Assembly: GCF_900156315.1 (NCBI RefSeq)
Contig: NZ_FTNI01000046.1
Coordinates: 1 to 43,068, forward strand
Direction of reading: 5' to 3'
Source: Microbispora rosea
Lineage (GTDB): Bacteria > Actinomycetota > Actinomycetes > Streptosporangiales > Streptosporangiaceae
DNA length: 43,068 bases
The notes under the pieces: generated by a model
What the model was told of the DNA's origin: nothing
Seen by the model: only the letters and a program-made list of their open reading frames with translations
Databases searched by the model: none
Translations under genes and position numbers: made by a program
Part shown: positions 28,781 through 36,753 of the stretch, piece after piece
How the letters are laid out: each line of letters starts with the position of its first letter
Position numbering within the stretch: position 1 is the first letter of the stretch

Positions 28781-29601
28781 CGACCGGCGACTGGCACATC
28801 CCGCCCGGCCTGCTGGAACGCTACCTGGACGGCTCGCTCGATCCGGTGGGCGTCATGTCCGTCGAGGCCCACCTCGTCCGCTGCGCCCGGTGCCGTACGG
28901 CGGTTCCCGCCGACGGCGGGTGGCTTGCCACGTCGTGGGAGCGGATCGCGGCGGAGGTCGCCGCCCCCGCCCCGCCGCTGACGGAGCGGCTGCTGCACGG
29001 CGCCGGAGTACCCGGGCACCTGGCCCGGCTGCTCGCCGCGACGCCCGCGCTGAGCCGCGCGTGGGCGGCGGCCGTCGCGGTCGCCCTCGGCTTCGCCGTG
29101 GCGGCCGCGCACCTGGCCGGCCATGGTTTCCTCGCGTTCCTGACACTGGCCCCCGTGCTGCCGACGGCGGGCATCGCGCTCGCGTACGGCCGCCGGATCG
29201 ACCCCGCCCACGAGACGTACGCGGCCACACCCATGGCGGGAGCGCCGCTGCTGCTGGTGCGCTCGACAGCCGTGCTCCTGACGGCGCTCGCGCTGACCGC
29301 TCTGGCCGTGCCGTTGCTGCCGGCCGCCACCATGCCGTCCGTCGCCTGGGCCTGGCTGCTCCCCGCGCTGACGACGACCTCGGGTTGCCTGGCACTGGCC
29401 ACGCGAGTGCCGCTGCCTCTCGCCGCCGTGGCCCTGGGCGGCGGCTGGGTCGCAGTCGTGACGGGGGTGGGAGCGGTGACGGGCGACCGCACGCTGCCGT
29501 TCCGGCCCGGCGCGCAGGTGCTCTACGGCTGCGCCGTAGCGCTGCTCACCCTCGTCCTGTACGTCCGGCGCCATCGCCTCGACCCCGCGGAGCCCCGATG
29601 A
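28777..29601 (+). CDS. Zinc-finger anti-sigma factor, multi-pass membrane protein
   Basis: The 274-aa protein has an N-terminal ZAS-type domain with HxxxCxxC (His32, Cys36, Cys39 in VEAHLVRCARC), which normally binds the partner sigma factor. About six hydrophobic helices follow (AAAVAVALGFAVAAAHLAGHGFL through GCAVALLTLVLYVRR), instead of the single membrane span and exported sensor of many anti-sigma factors. Its multi-pass body may itself be the sensor, or may contact the ABC transporter encoded next. It overlaps both neighbours by ATGA. Regulation by release or proteolysis cannot be told from the sequence. Confidence 0.88.
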   Translation: MTTGDWHIPPGLLERYLDGSLDPVGVMSVEAHLVRCARCRTAVPADGGWLATSWERIAAEVAAPAPPLTERLLHGAGVPGHLARLLAATPALSRAWAAAVAVALGFAVAAAHLAGHGFLAFLTLAPVLPTAGIALAYGRRIDPAHETYAATPMAGAPLLLVRSTAVLLTALALTALAVPLLPAATMPSVAWAWLLPALTTTSGCLALATRVPLPLAAVALGGGWVAVVTGVGAVTGDRTLPFRPGAQVLYGCAVALLTLVLYVRRHRLDPAEPR

Positions 29602-30452
29602 CCCCCACCGTCACTGTGCGCGGCCTGCGCAAGCGGTACGGCCACACGGCCGTGCTCGACGGCCTCGACATCGCGTTCGGCGCCGGCGTGACGGGCCTGC
29701 TCGGTCCGAACGGCGCGGGCAAGACGACGCTGCTGCGCTGCCTGGCCACGACCCTCGCGCCCGACGCCGGGGAGTTGCGCGTCCTGGGCCTCGATCCGGC
29801 CACGGCGTCCGGGCGGACCGGCGTGCGCCGGCGACTCGGTTACCTGCCGCAGGACCCTGGCTTCTACCCCCACTTCACGGTCTTCGAGACGCTCGACTAC
29901 GTCGCGATCCTCAAGGAGATGACGGACCGGCGCGAACGGCACCGGGAGGTCACGCGGGTGCTCGCCGAGGTCGGCCTCGCCGACCGGGCGCGCACGAAGG
30001 TGCGCAAGCTGTCGGGCGGCATGCGGCAGCGGCTCGCGCTCGCCCAAGCCCTGCTGGACGAGCCCGACCTGCTCGTCCTGGACGAGCCGACGGTCGGCCT
30101 CGACCCCGAGCAGCGACTGCGGCTGCGCGCCCTGGTCTCCCGTCTGGGCGAGAGCCGTACGGTCCTGCTGTCCACCCACCAGACGGAGGACGTCGCGGCG
30201 CTGTGCGAACGGGTGGTCGTGATGGACGGCGGGCGGATCCTGTTCGACGGCACCCCTGCCGGGCTCGCGGCCGTCGCCGCCGGCCGGGTGAGCCTCGGCG
30301 ACCACCGTCCGGGGCCCGGCGCGCTCTTCTGGCGGACGGCCGACGGGCGCTACCGCACGATCGGCGATACCCCGGCGGACGCCGTCCCGGCCGAGCCGAC
30401 GGTGGAGGACGGCTACCTGCTCCTCGTCGGCCGCACCCAGGAGGCGGCATGA
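29598..30452 (+). CDS. ABC transporter ATP-binding protein
   Basis: The 284-aa ATPase has Walker A GPNGAGKTT, Q-loop YLPQDPGFYP, signature LSGGMRQRLALAQALL, Walker B LLVLDEPTVGL and switch LSTHQTED. It belongs to the drug/lantibiotic-export type of ABC-2 ATPase. The last 65 residues (LFWRTADGRYRTIGDTPADAVPAEPTVEDGYLLLV) form a small C-terminal domain. ATG 29598 overlaps the anti-sigma stop; a longer frame is shadow of that gene. With the two membrane genes downstream it should make a full exporter or a membrane sensor complex, presumably under control of the sigma factor. Confidence 0.94.
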   Translation: MTPTVTVRGLRKRYGHTAVLDGLDIAFGAGVTGLLGPNGAGKTTLLRCLATTLAPDAGELRVLGLDPATASGRTGVRRRLGYLPQDPGFYPHFTVFETLDYVAILKEMTDRRERHREVTRVLAEVGLADRARTKVRKLSGGMRQRLALAQALLDEPDLLVLDEPTVGLDPEQRLRLRALVSRLGESRTVLLSTHQTEDVAALCERVVVMDGGRILFDGTPAGLAAVAAGRVSLGDHRPGPGALFWRTADGRYRTIGDTPADAVPAEPTVEDGYLLLVGRTQEAA

Positions 30453-31909
30453 GTCTGGTCAGGTTCGAGGCCGTCCGGCTGCTGCGCGACCCGCTGGTCT
30501 GGGGAGCCGCGGTGCTCATGGTCGCGCTGCGCGTCTGGCAGACGTGGACCCGTGCGCCCGCCTGGCCCGAGGTGACGATCGACACGGCGTACGGCTGCCT
30601 GCTCGTGGGGGCGGGCGCGCTGCTCGCGGCGAACCTCGCCGTGAACCGGGAGCGGCGTCACGGCATGCCGGAGACCATCCGGGCGCTGCCGGTCCGGGCC
30701 CCGGCCAGGACCCGGGCGCTGCTGGTCGCCGCTCCGGCGGTCGCCGCCGCGACGGCCTGCGCGGCCGCGGCGGTCCACCTGCTGAGCCTGCTGCCCGCGC
30801 ACCCGGCAGGCCGGTTCGATCCGTGGGAGGCGCTGACCGGGCCTGCCGGGGCGGCGCTCTGCGGCGTCCTCGGCGTCGCCGTGGGCCGGTGGCTCCCCGG
30901 ACCGGCCACCGGGCCCGTCGTGCTCTTCGCGATCGCGGCGCCCGCGGAGCTGTCCAGGTCGGGCGGTTCGTGGGCGGCGCTGCTTCCGGTGATCGTGCAT
31001 CACGACCTGCCTGTGGAGATCAACCCTCGGCCGTCGGGCACCCACCTCGTCTACGTCCTGGCCCTGATCGCGCTGGCGGCCGCCCTCGGGATGACCCGGT
31101 ACGGCCTGCGGCCCCGGCGCTCGCTCGCCGCGCTGGCCGGGCTCGCGGTCGCGGTGCCCACGGGGGCCGTCGCGATCAGCGGCCTGCGCGATGCTGTGCC
31201 TCAGGAGAGGCTGGCGCGATGGTCGGCGGCCGAGGCGCAGCGCTGCCGGGAGGCCGAGGGGGTGCGTTACTGCGCCTATCCGGGCTACGAGGCGTGGATC
31301 CCGCTCTGGGCGCGCGCGGTGCGGCCCGTGGTCGCCGCGGTTCCGCCCGCCCAGCACGCCCGGGTGCCCGAGATCAGGCAGCGGATCGGCGACGTCTCCT
31401 TCGGCCAGGGACGGGGGACGGTGACGAGGCCGGGGTGGCCGCACCCCACAGGACCGTTCTTCCTGTGGGGCAGGCACGGGACCGCGGAGCTCTCGGAAGC
31501 CTGGCTCGGCGGCCAGGCGGCGGCCCGGGTGGCCGGCGTGCCGGACCCCGAGTGGTGGCGCACGTCGATCACCGATCCGCTGTACGGCGCCTCCGGCATC
31601 TTCGTTCGTGTGGGCACGCCCGGATGCGCCGAGTGGGGACGGGCGCGCACGCTCGTCGCCCTGTGGCTGGGCGGCCAGGCCGGGCCGGTACGTGTCGCCG
31701 CCTCGTCCTGGGCACAGACGAAGGACTCCGAGCGGCCCGCCGCCGAGCGCCTCTACCGGTATGCCGAGCGCCTGGTCGCGCGCCCGGACGCCCGCGCACG
31801 CGTGTGGGCCCACTGGACGACCCTCCTGGACCCGGCGACCACGGTCGAGCAGGCGCTTCCGCTGCTCGGCCTCACCCCGGACCCCGACGATAGGAAGGAC
31901 TGCTCGTGA
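30449..31909 (+). CDS. ABC-2-like membrane protein with a large extracytoplasmic or soluble C-terminal region
   Basis: The 486-aa protein has about six membrane helices in residues 15-235 (for example GCLLVGAGALLAANLAVN, VVLFAIAAPAEL and LVYVLALIALAAALGMT) and one more at about 230-245 that precedes a soluble region of about 240 residues (EAQRCREAEGVRYCAYPGYEAWIP...). In that region Cys in QRCREAEGVRYC and TPGCAEWG may form disulfides, so it may be outside the cell. I do not recognise a catalytic motif. It overlaps the ATPase (ATGA) and the next membrane gene (GTGA). It is the likely permease partner of the ATPase. Confidence 0.8.
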   Translation: MSLVRFEAVRLLRDPLVWGAAVLMVALRVWQTWTRAPAWPEVTIDTAYGCLLVGAGALLAANLAVNRERRHGMPETIRALPVRAPARTRALLVAAPAVAAATACAAAAVHLLSLLPAHPAGRFDPWEALTGPAGAALCGVLGVAVGRWLPGPATGPVVLFAIAAPAELSRSGGSWAALLPVIVHHDLPVEINPRPSGTHLVYVLALIALAAALGMTRYGLRPRRSLAALAGLAVAVPTGAVAISGLRDAVPQERLARWSAAEAQRCREAEGVRYCAYPGYEAWIPLWARAVRPVVAAVPPAQHARVPEIRQRIGDVSFGQGRGTVTRPGWPHPTGPFFLWGRHGTAELSEAWLGGQAAARVAGVPDPEWWRTSITDPLYGASGIFVRVGTPGCAEWGRARTLVALWLGGQAGPVRVAASSWAQTKDSERPAAERLYRYAERLVARPDARARVWAHWTTLLDPATTVEQALPLLGLTPDPDDRKDCS

Positions 31910-32625
31910 TCCGTACGGCACTGATCCTCGTCCGCCCGCTCCTGCGGGCCGTCGACTGGGCGCCGCTCGCCTGGACGTGGCTGGCGTCCGCGGCCGTGAT
32001 CGTCGCCGCCGCCCTCACCCGCGGTGCGGTGGTGAGCTGCGATGCCGTGGTCCTGTCACGGCTGTCGGCCGGGGCGATGGGCGCCACGGCGGGGTTCGCT
32101 CTCGTCGATCCCCTGGCATACGGCACGCTCGCCACGCCTGTGCCGAGGTGGCTGCGCATGTGGCTGCGCACCGCTCTCGCCGCCGGGGCCGCCCTCGCGG
32201 CCTGGGGGACGACCCTCGCGCTGATCGTCGTCTTCCTGCCCCAGGGCTCTCCGTTGCTCGCCGGCGATCTGGCGCTGGAGGCCGCCGCGTGTGTGCTCAC
32301 CGGACTGTCCGGCGCCGCCGTCGCCGTACGGCTGCGCCCCCGGCACGGCCGGTCCGCGGCCCTCGCGGGCGCGGCGGCCCAGTTCGGGCTGCTCACCGTC
32401 ACGCTCTTCCTGACCGCCGAGCTCTGGCTGTGGCCCCTGCAGGACGATCCGCAGTGGCCGGTCGCCCACCGGCTGTGGCTCTTCCTTCTGCCGCTGCCCG
32501 TGGCCTGCCTCTTATTGGCGAACGCAAATCCGGTGGGAAGGTGGAGTCACAGAGTTATGGCGTTCTTCGTTGGGTTTTTCCTCGGCGGCCCTTATGCTCG
32601 CATGAAGTCCTCTTTACTACCGTGA
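31906..32625 (+). CDS. Multi-pass membrane protein of the sigma/ABC operon
   Basis: The 239-aa protein has about six hydrophobic helices (LAWTWLASAAVIVAAALT, GAALAAWGTTLALIVVFLP, QFGLLTVTLFLTAELWLW, LWLFLLPLPVACLLLANA). GTG 31906 overlaps the previous stop. It resembles a second ABC-2-type permease half. The last 30-35 residues (NPVGRWSHRVMAFFVGFFLG onward) are encoded by AT-richer DNA with unusual codons and look like read-through into the promoter region of the next gene. The natural end may once have been near 32520. No enzyme motif is seen. Confidence 0.8.
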   Translation: MIRTALILVRPLLRAVDWAPLAWTWLASAAVIVAAALTRGAVVSCDAVVLSRLSAGAMGATAGFALVDPLAYGTLATPVPRWLRMWLRTALAAGAALAAWGTTLALIVVFLPQGSPLLAGDLALEAAACVLTGLSGAAVAVRLRPRHGRSAALAGAAAQFGLLTVTLFLTAELWLWPLQDDPQWPVAHRLWLFLLPLPVACLLLANANPVGRWSHRVMAFFVGFFLGGPYARMKSSLLP

Positions 32626-32640
32626 GTGAGGAGACCTTGC

Positions 32641-33459
32641 GTGGCCGATGACGCGCCGCCACCCGGCATCGATGCGCGCGTCCCCAATCCTGCGCGCATG
32701 TACAACTATTTCCTCGGCGGAAAGGACAACTTCGCGGCCGATCGGGAAGCCGCGGAGCGGGTCATGTCGGTCGCGCCCGAGGCCCCCTCGCTGGCCCGCC
32801 GCAACCGTGCCTTCCTGCGCCGGGCCGTACGCCATCTGGTGACCGAGGCCGGGATCCGGCAGTTCGTGGACATCGGCACCGGGCTGCCGACCGAGGGCAG
32901 CGTTCACGAGGTGGCGCACGAGCTGGACCCCGGTGTCCGGGTGGCGTACGTGGACAACGACCCGGTCGTGCTCGCACACGCCCGGGCGCTGCTGTCGGGT
33001 GCCACCGCCACCACCGTCACCGTGCACGGGGACCTGCGGCGCCCCGAGGAGATCCTGGCCGATCCGGAGCTGAGGTCGCTGATCGACCTGTCGGAGCCGG
33101 TCGCCGTCCTGCTCGTGGCCGTGCTGCACTTCCTCTCCGACGACGACAAGCCGGCCGAGCTCGTCACCCGCCTCGGGGAGTCCGTCGCCCCCGGAAGCCA
33201 CCTCGTGCTGTCCCACGTCACCGACGAGGAACGGGCCGGCGACGCCCGCGAGGGGGCGGCCGTCTACCGGCAGGCCAGCAACGGCGTCACGCTGCGGAGC
33301 CGCGAGCAGATCCACGAGTTGTTCGGCGGCTTCCGGCTCATCGAGCCGGGCCTGGTCCCGCTCGACGACTGGCGGCCCGACGACGAGAACCTGCTCGCCC
33401 GGCAGGCCGGCCGCCACCTGCCCACGTGGTTCCTCTGCGGCGTCGGGCACGCGCCCTGA
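32641..33459 (+). CDS. SAM-dependent methyltransferase, DUF574 (Methyltransf_19) family
   Basis: The 272-aa protein has the family opening PNPARMYNYFLGGKDNFAADREAAE, the SAM loop QFVDIGTGLPTEGSVHEVA, the acidic strand YVDNDPVVLAHARALL, and VLLVAVLHFLSDDD. DUF574 proteins are very numerous in actinomycetes and fold as class I methyltransferases, but their substrates are mostly unknown. GTG 32641 with GAGGAGA 6 bp upstream gives the standard N-terminus (MADDAPPPGIDARVPNPAR); GTG 32626 in the same frame is less good. It is probably monocistronic, starting from the AT-richer promoter region at about 32520-32625. Confidence 0.92.
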   Translation: MADDAPPPGIDARVPNPARMYNYFLGGKDNFAADREAAERVMSVAPEAPSLARRNRAFLRRAVRHLVTEAGIRQFVDIGTGLPTEGSVHEVAHELDPGVRVAYVDNDPVVLAHARALLSGATATTVTVHGDLRRPEEILADPELRSLIDLSEPVAVLLVAVLHFLSDDDKPAELVTRLGESVAPGSHLVLSHVTDEERAGDAREGAAVYRQASNGVTLRSREQIHELFGGFRLIEPGLVPLDDWRPDDENLLARQAGRHLPTWFLCGVGHAP

Positions 33460-33535
33460 AAAGGCCGTGAATATTGTGTTACGTCCTGCGTGTACTTGTT
33501 TCTTCCTTTAGGGGCAATACGCCAGGCTATGCGAC

Positions 33536-33811
33536 ATGCTCAAACGCACCAGGTTGTTCGGGCAGAAGACCCGCGTCACCTTCGCCCTGCCCGTTGACGA
33601 GCCCTCGGGAACGGTCAGCGTGGTGGGCGACTTCAACGACTGGCTGCCCGGCCGCCACGAACTGCTGCGGCGCAGGAACGGCACCCGCACCGTGTCGGTG
33701 ATCCTCCCGCCCGGCGCACACCGGTTCCGCTACCTCGCAACGGGCGGCGTGTGGTTCGACGACGACCACGCCGACCATGTGGACGGGCAGGGCAGCGTGC
33801 TGCACCTCTGA
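33536..33811 (+). CDS. Stand-alone glycogen-binding-like (CBM48/AMPK-type, isoamylase N-terminal) domain
   Basis: The 91-aa protein is a single E-set beta domain: VTFALPVDEPSGTVSVVGDFNDWLPGRHEL, then GTRTVSVILPPGAHRFRYLATGGVWFDDDHADHV. The VVGDFNDW motif with its Trp, and FRYL..G..W near the end, match CBM48/AMPK glycogen-binding modules, which bind alpha-glucan chains. There is no enzyme domain attached and no signal peptide, so it may target or regulate glycogen or trehalose enzymes, or bind another ligand. ATG 33536 lacks a strong ribosome-binding site. It is followed by a zinc alcohol dehydrogenase after 51 bp. Confidence 0.8.
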   Translation: MLKRTRLFGQKTRVTFALPVDEPSGTVSVVGDFNDWLPGRHELLRRRNGTRTVSVILPPGAHRFRYLATGGVWFDDDHADHVDGQGSVLHL

Positions 33812-33824
33812 TCCGGACATGGAG

Positions 33825-33857
33825 CCCGTTTCCCCCGCCGTAAGCGGGGCAGACGGG
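33825..33857 (+). promoter_or_regulatory. Hairpin covering the ribosome-binding region of the alcohol dehydrogenase
   Basis: Bases 33825-33838 can pair with 33844-33857 (12 of 14 pairs, loop CGTAA). The right arm includes the GGGG ribosome-binding site just 5 bp before ATG 33863, so it could mask translation start, or act as a weak terminator for the upstream gene. Confidence 0.5.
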
Positions 33858-33862
33858 GAACC

Positions 33863-35044
33863 ATGAAGGCAGTTACCTGGCACGGCAAGCGCGACGTCCG
33901 GGTGGAGGAGGTCCCCGACCCCGCCATCAAGGAACCCACCGACGCGATCATCCGGGTCACCACCACCGCGATCTGCGGCTCCGACCTGCACCTCTACGAG
34001 GTGCTCGGCCCGTTCATCGGCGAGGGCGACATCCTCGGCCACGAGCCGATGGGCATCGTGGAGGAGGTCGGCGCGGAGGTCACCCACATCTCGCCCGGCG
34101 ACCGCGTGGTGATCCCGTTCAACATCTCGTGCGGCCACTGCTTCATGTGCGACCGCGCGCTGTACGCCCAGTGTGAGACCACCCAGGTCCGCGAGTACGA
34201 CACCGGAGCCGCGCTCTTCGGCTACACCAAGCTGTACGGCGAGGTGCCGGGCGGCCAGGCGGAATACCTGCGCGTCCCGCAGGCGCACTTCGGGCCGATC
34301 AAGGTGCCGGACGGGCCGCCGGACGAGCGGTTCGTCTACCTCTCCGACGTGCTGCCCACCTCCTGGCAGGCCGTCGAGTGGGCCGAGGTGCCGGACGGCG
34401 GCAGCGTCACGGTCTTCGGCCTCGGCCCGATCGGGCAGATGTCCGCCCGCATCGCCCGCCACCGCGGCTACCGGGTGATCGGCGTGGACATCGTCCCCGA
34501 ACGCCTGGAGATGGCCCGCCGGCACGGCATCGAGGTGATCGACGGGAACGAGACCGACGACGTGCCCGAGGCGATCCGGTCGATGACCGGGGGCCGGGGC
34601 ACCGACTCGGTCATCGACGCCGTCGGCATGGAGGCGCACGGCTACACCGTGGGCAAGCTCGCCCAGACGGTCACCGGCATGCTGCCCGACAAGGCCGCCG
34701 CCGCCATGATGACCCGCGCCGGCCTCGACCGGCTCGCCGCCCTGCAGGACGCCATCGAGACCGTGCGCCGCGGCGGCACGATCTCGATCAGCGGCGTGTA
34801 CGGCGGGATGACCGACCCCATGCCCATGCTGCAGCTGTTCGACAAGGGCGTCACGCTCAGGATGGGCCAGGCCCACGTCAAGCGGTGGGTGGACGATCTC
34901 ATGCCGCTGCTGACCGGCGACGGCGATCCTCTGGGGGTCGAGGACCTGGCGACGCACCGCCTGCCGCTCGGCCAGGCCCCGCACGGCTACGAGATCTTCC
35001 AGAAGAAGGAGGACGGCGCGATCAAGGTGCTGCTCACGCCCTGA
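33863..35044 (+). CDS. Zinc-dependent alcohol dehydrogenase (formaldehyde dehydrogenase-like MDR)
   Basis: The 393-aa protein has both zinc sites of the family: catalytic Cys in TTTAICGSDLHLYE with His in GHEPMGIVEEVG, and structural CGHCFMCDRALYAQC (four Cys). The nucleotide loop is VFGLGPIGQMSARIARHRGYRVIGVD. The long C-terminal part (residues 265-330, SMTGGRGTDSVIDAVGMEAHG, MLPDKAAAAMMTRAGLDRLAAL) is the insertion typical of the glutathione-independent formaldehyde dehydrogenase-like group. It should oxidise an alcohol or aldehyde with NAD. ATG 33863 may be masked by the hairpin described at 33825. It converges on the metal-permease genes. Confidence 0.93.
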   Translation: MKAVTWHGKRDVRVEEVPDPAIKEPTDAIIRVTTTAICGSDLHLYEVLGPFIGEGDILGHEPMGIVEEVGAEVTHISPGDRVVIPFNISCGHCFMCDRALYAQCETTQVREYDTGAALFGYTKLYGEVPGGQAEYLRVPQAHFGPIKVPDGPPDERFVYLSDVLPTSWQAVEWAEVPDGGSVTVFGLGPIGQMSARIARHRGYRVIGVDIVPERLEMARRHGIEVIDGNETDDVPEAIRSMTGGRGTDSVIDAVGMEAHGYTVGKLAQTVTGMLPDKAAAAMMTRAGLDRLAALQDAIETVRRGGTISISGVYGGMTDPMPMLQLFDKGVTLRMGQAHVKRWVDDLMPLLTGDGDPLGVEDLATHRLPLGQAPHGYEIFQKKEDGAIKVLLTP

Positions 35045-35047
35045 TGA

Positions 35048-35875
35048 TCAGGCCCTGACGGCGGCGGCCCGTCCGGCCCGTCCGCGTACGGCGGTGCCGA
35101 GGAAGACCGCCCCGAACACCAGGCCCACGAACAGGGCGATGGAGGCCCCGGTCGCGACGTTCCACTGCGTGGAGACCCACACGCCCGCGAGGGCGCACGC
35201 GACCCCGATCCCGGCGGCGAGCGGGAACAGCGGCGCGAACCTGTCGGTGAGCAGGCGGGCCGTCGCGGCCGGGCCCACGATCAGCGCCACGGCGAGGATC
35301 GTCCCCAGCGCGGGCACGGTGGCGACGACGGTCACCTCGACGACCGCGAGCAGCGCGAAGTCCAGCAGCACGGTGGGCAGCCCGAGCGCCGCCGCCCCCA
35401 CCGGGTCGAACGCCGCGAGCAGCAGTTCCTTGCCCACCAGGGCGAGCACGAGCAGCACGCCCGCGGCGACGGAGACGGTCGCCACCAGGTCGCCCGTGCC
35501 GACGGCGAGGACATCGCCCACCGTGTAGGCCGCCAGGTCCTTGGTGAAGCCGTCCTGGGACGACACCAGCACCACACCGAGCGCGAAGCCGCCCGACAGC
35601 GCGATGCCGGTGGCCGTCGTGAAGTCCTGCCCGCGGCCCCGGCCGAACGCGAGGACGGCGGCGACCACCAGCAGTCCGAACAGCCCGCCGCCAAGGTAGA
35701 TGTTCACCCCCAGCAGGGCGGCGACGACGATGCCGGGGAACGTCGCGTGCGTGAGGGCCATCGTGAAGAACGGCAGCCGCCGCGCGACCACGAAGACCCC
35801 GACCACCCCTCCCAGCGCGCCGACCAGGACGGCCTCGACGAGGGCCCGGTGGACGGTGGAATCGAGCCAGTTCAC
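35048..35875 (-). CDS. znuB: Zinc/manganese ABC transporter permease (second permease)
   Basis: The 275-aa protein has about eight membrane helices, opening NWLDSTVHRALVEAVLVGALGGVVGVFVVARRLPFFTMALTHATFPGIVVA, the typical ZnuB/MntB start. GTG 35875 overlaps the stop of the preceding permease (GTGA), and a longer frame is shadow. The two permeases are different in sequence, so they probably form a heterodimeric channel for the metal handed over by the lipoprotein. It is the last gene of the four-gene minus-strand operon and converges with the alcohol dehydrogenase with a 3-bp gap. Confidence 0.9.
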   Translation of the reverse strand: MNWLDSTVHRALVEAVLVGALGGVVGVFVVARRLPFFTMALTHATFPGIVVAALLGVNIYLGGGLFGLLVVAAVLAFGRGRGQDFTTATGIALSGGFALGVVLVSSQDGFTKDLAAYTVGDVLAVGTGDLVATVSVAAGVLLVLALVGKELLLAAFDPVGAAALGLPTVLLDFALLAVVEVTVVATVPALGTILAVALIVGPAATARLLTDRFAPLFPLAAGIGVACALAGVWVSTQWNVATGASIALFVGLVFGAVFLGTAVRGRAGRAAAVRA

Positions 35876-36753
35876 GCCGCCTCCAGGACCGAGCGGCGGC
35901 GGGCCCGGCTCAGGCCCGCCTTCCTGCGGACGTACGCGGCGGCGTGGGCCAGGCCGTACATCGCCACCAGCGCGAGCACCACGGTCGCGCCGGAGGCGAG
36001 CCTGATGCCATGCCCGACCGACGCCTCGTAGCTCACGACCAGCCCTAGCCACCCGGCGGCCGCGCCGACGAGACAGGCCAGCGGCACGATGACCGCGAGC
36101 CGGTCCGACAGGCTGCGCGCCGCCGCGGCCGGCACGATGAGCAACGCGATCACGAGGACCGTGCCGACCGCCTTCACGGCGGCCACGACCACCAGCGCGA
36201 CCGCGACGTTCACCACGAGGTCGAGCAGGCCGACGCGCACGCCGGCCGCCTGGGCGCCCTCGGGGTCGAAGGCCCGCAGCAGCAGCGGCCGCCGCAGCAC
36301 CGCCAGCAGCGCCACGACCACGACCGTCACGACGGCGGTCTGCGCGAGCTGCGCCTCGGTGACCGTCAGCACCCGCCCGAACAGGAACGCCGTGAGGTCG
36401 GCGGTGAAGCCGGTCTGCCGCGACACGATGACGACGCCGACGGCGAACAGCGTGGTCAGCAGCATGGCGAGCGCGGCGTCCTCGCTCACCCTGCGGCGCT
36501 GGGTGAGCAGCGTGAGCAGGACGGCCGTGACGACCCCGGCGGCCAGCGCGCCCCAGAAGATGCCGCCGTTCCCGGCCATGAGGTGGCCGATGACCACGCC
36601 GGGAAAGACGGTGTGCGTCAGGGTGTCGCTGACGAAGGCGAGCCGGCGCAGCAGCACCAGCACGCCGACGGTGCCCGCGAGCGCGCCGAGGAGGACCAGT
36701 TCGACCAGCGCCCGCGCCATGAAGGGCATCTGGAAGGGCTCGAAGAAGATCAT
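35872..36753 (-). CDS. znuB: Zinc/manganese ABC transporter permease (first permease)
   Basis: The 293-aa protein has eight to nine hydrophobic helices with the family start FFEPFQMPFMARALVELVLLGALAGTVGVLVLLRRLAFVSDTLTHTVFPGVVIG and the later SRQTGFTADLTAFLFGRVL. It belongs to the ABC-3 metal permease family. ATG 36753 overlaps the stop of the ATPase gene, and the in-frame extension upstream is Arg-rich shadow of that gene. The basic C-terminal tail (RRKAGLSRARRRS) is cytoplasmic. It pairs with the permease downstream and with the ATPase upstream in one transcript. Confidence 0.9.
   Translation of the reverse strand: MIFFEPFQMPFMARALVELVLLGALAGTVGVLVLLRRLAFVSDTLTHTVFPGVVIGHLMAGNGGIFWGALAAGVVTAVLLTLLTQRRRVSEDAALAMLLTTLFAVGVVIVSRQTGFTADLTAFLFGRVLTVTEAQLAQTAVVTVVVVALLAVLRRPLLLRAFDPEGAQAAGVRVGLLDLVVNVAVALVVVAAVKAVGTVLVIALLIVPAAAARSLSDRLAVIVPLACLVGAAAGWLGLVVSYEASVGHGIRLASGATVVLALVAMYGLAHAAAYVRRKAGLSRARRRSVLEAA

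Noticed and set aside
28890..29597. N-terminal extension of the ABC ATPase
   Set aside because: It reads the anti-sigma gene in another frame; ATG 29598 gives the normal ATPase start.
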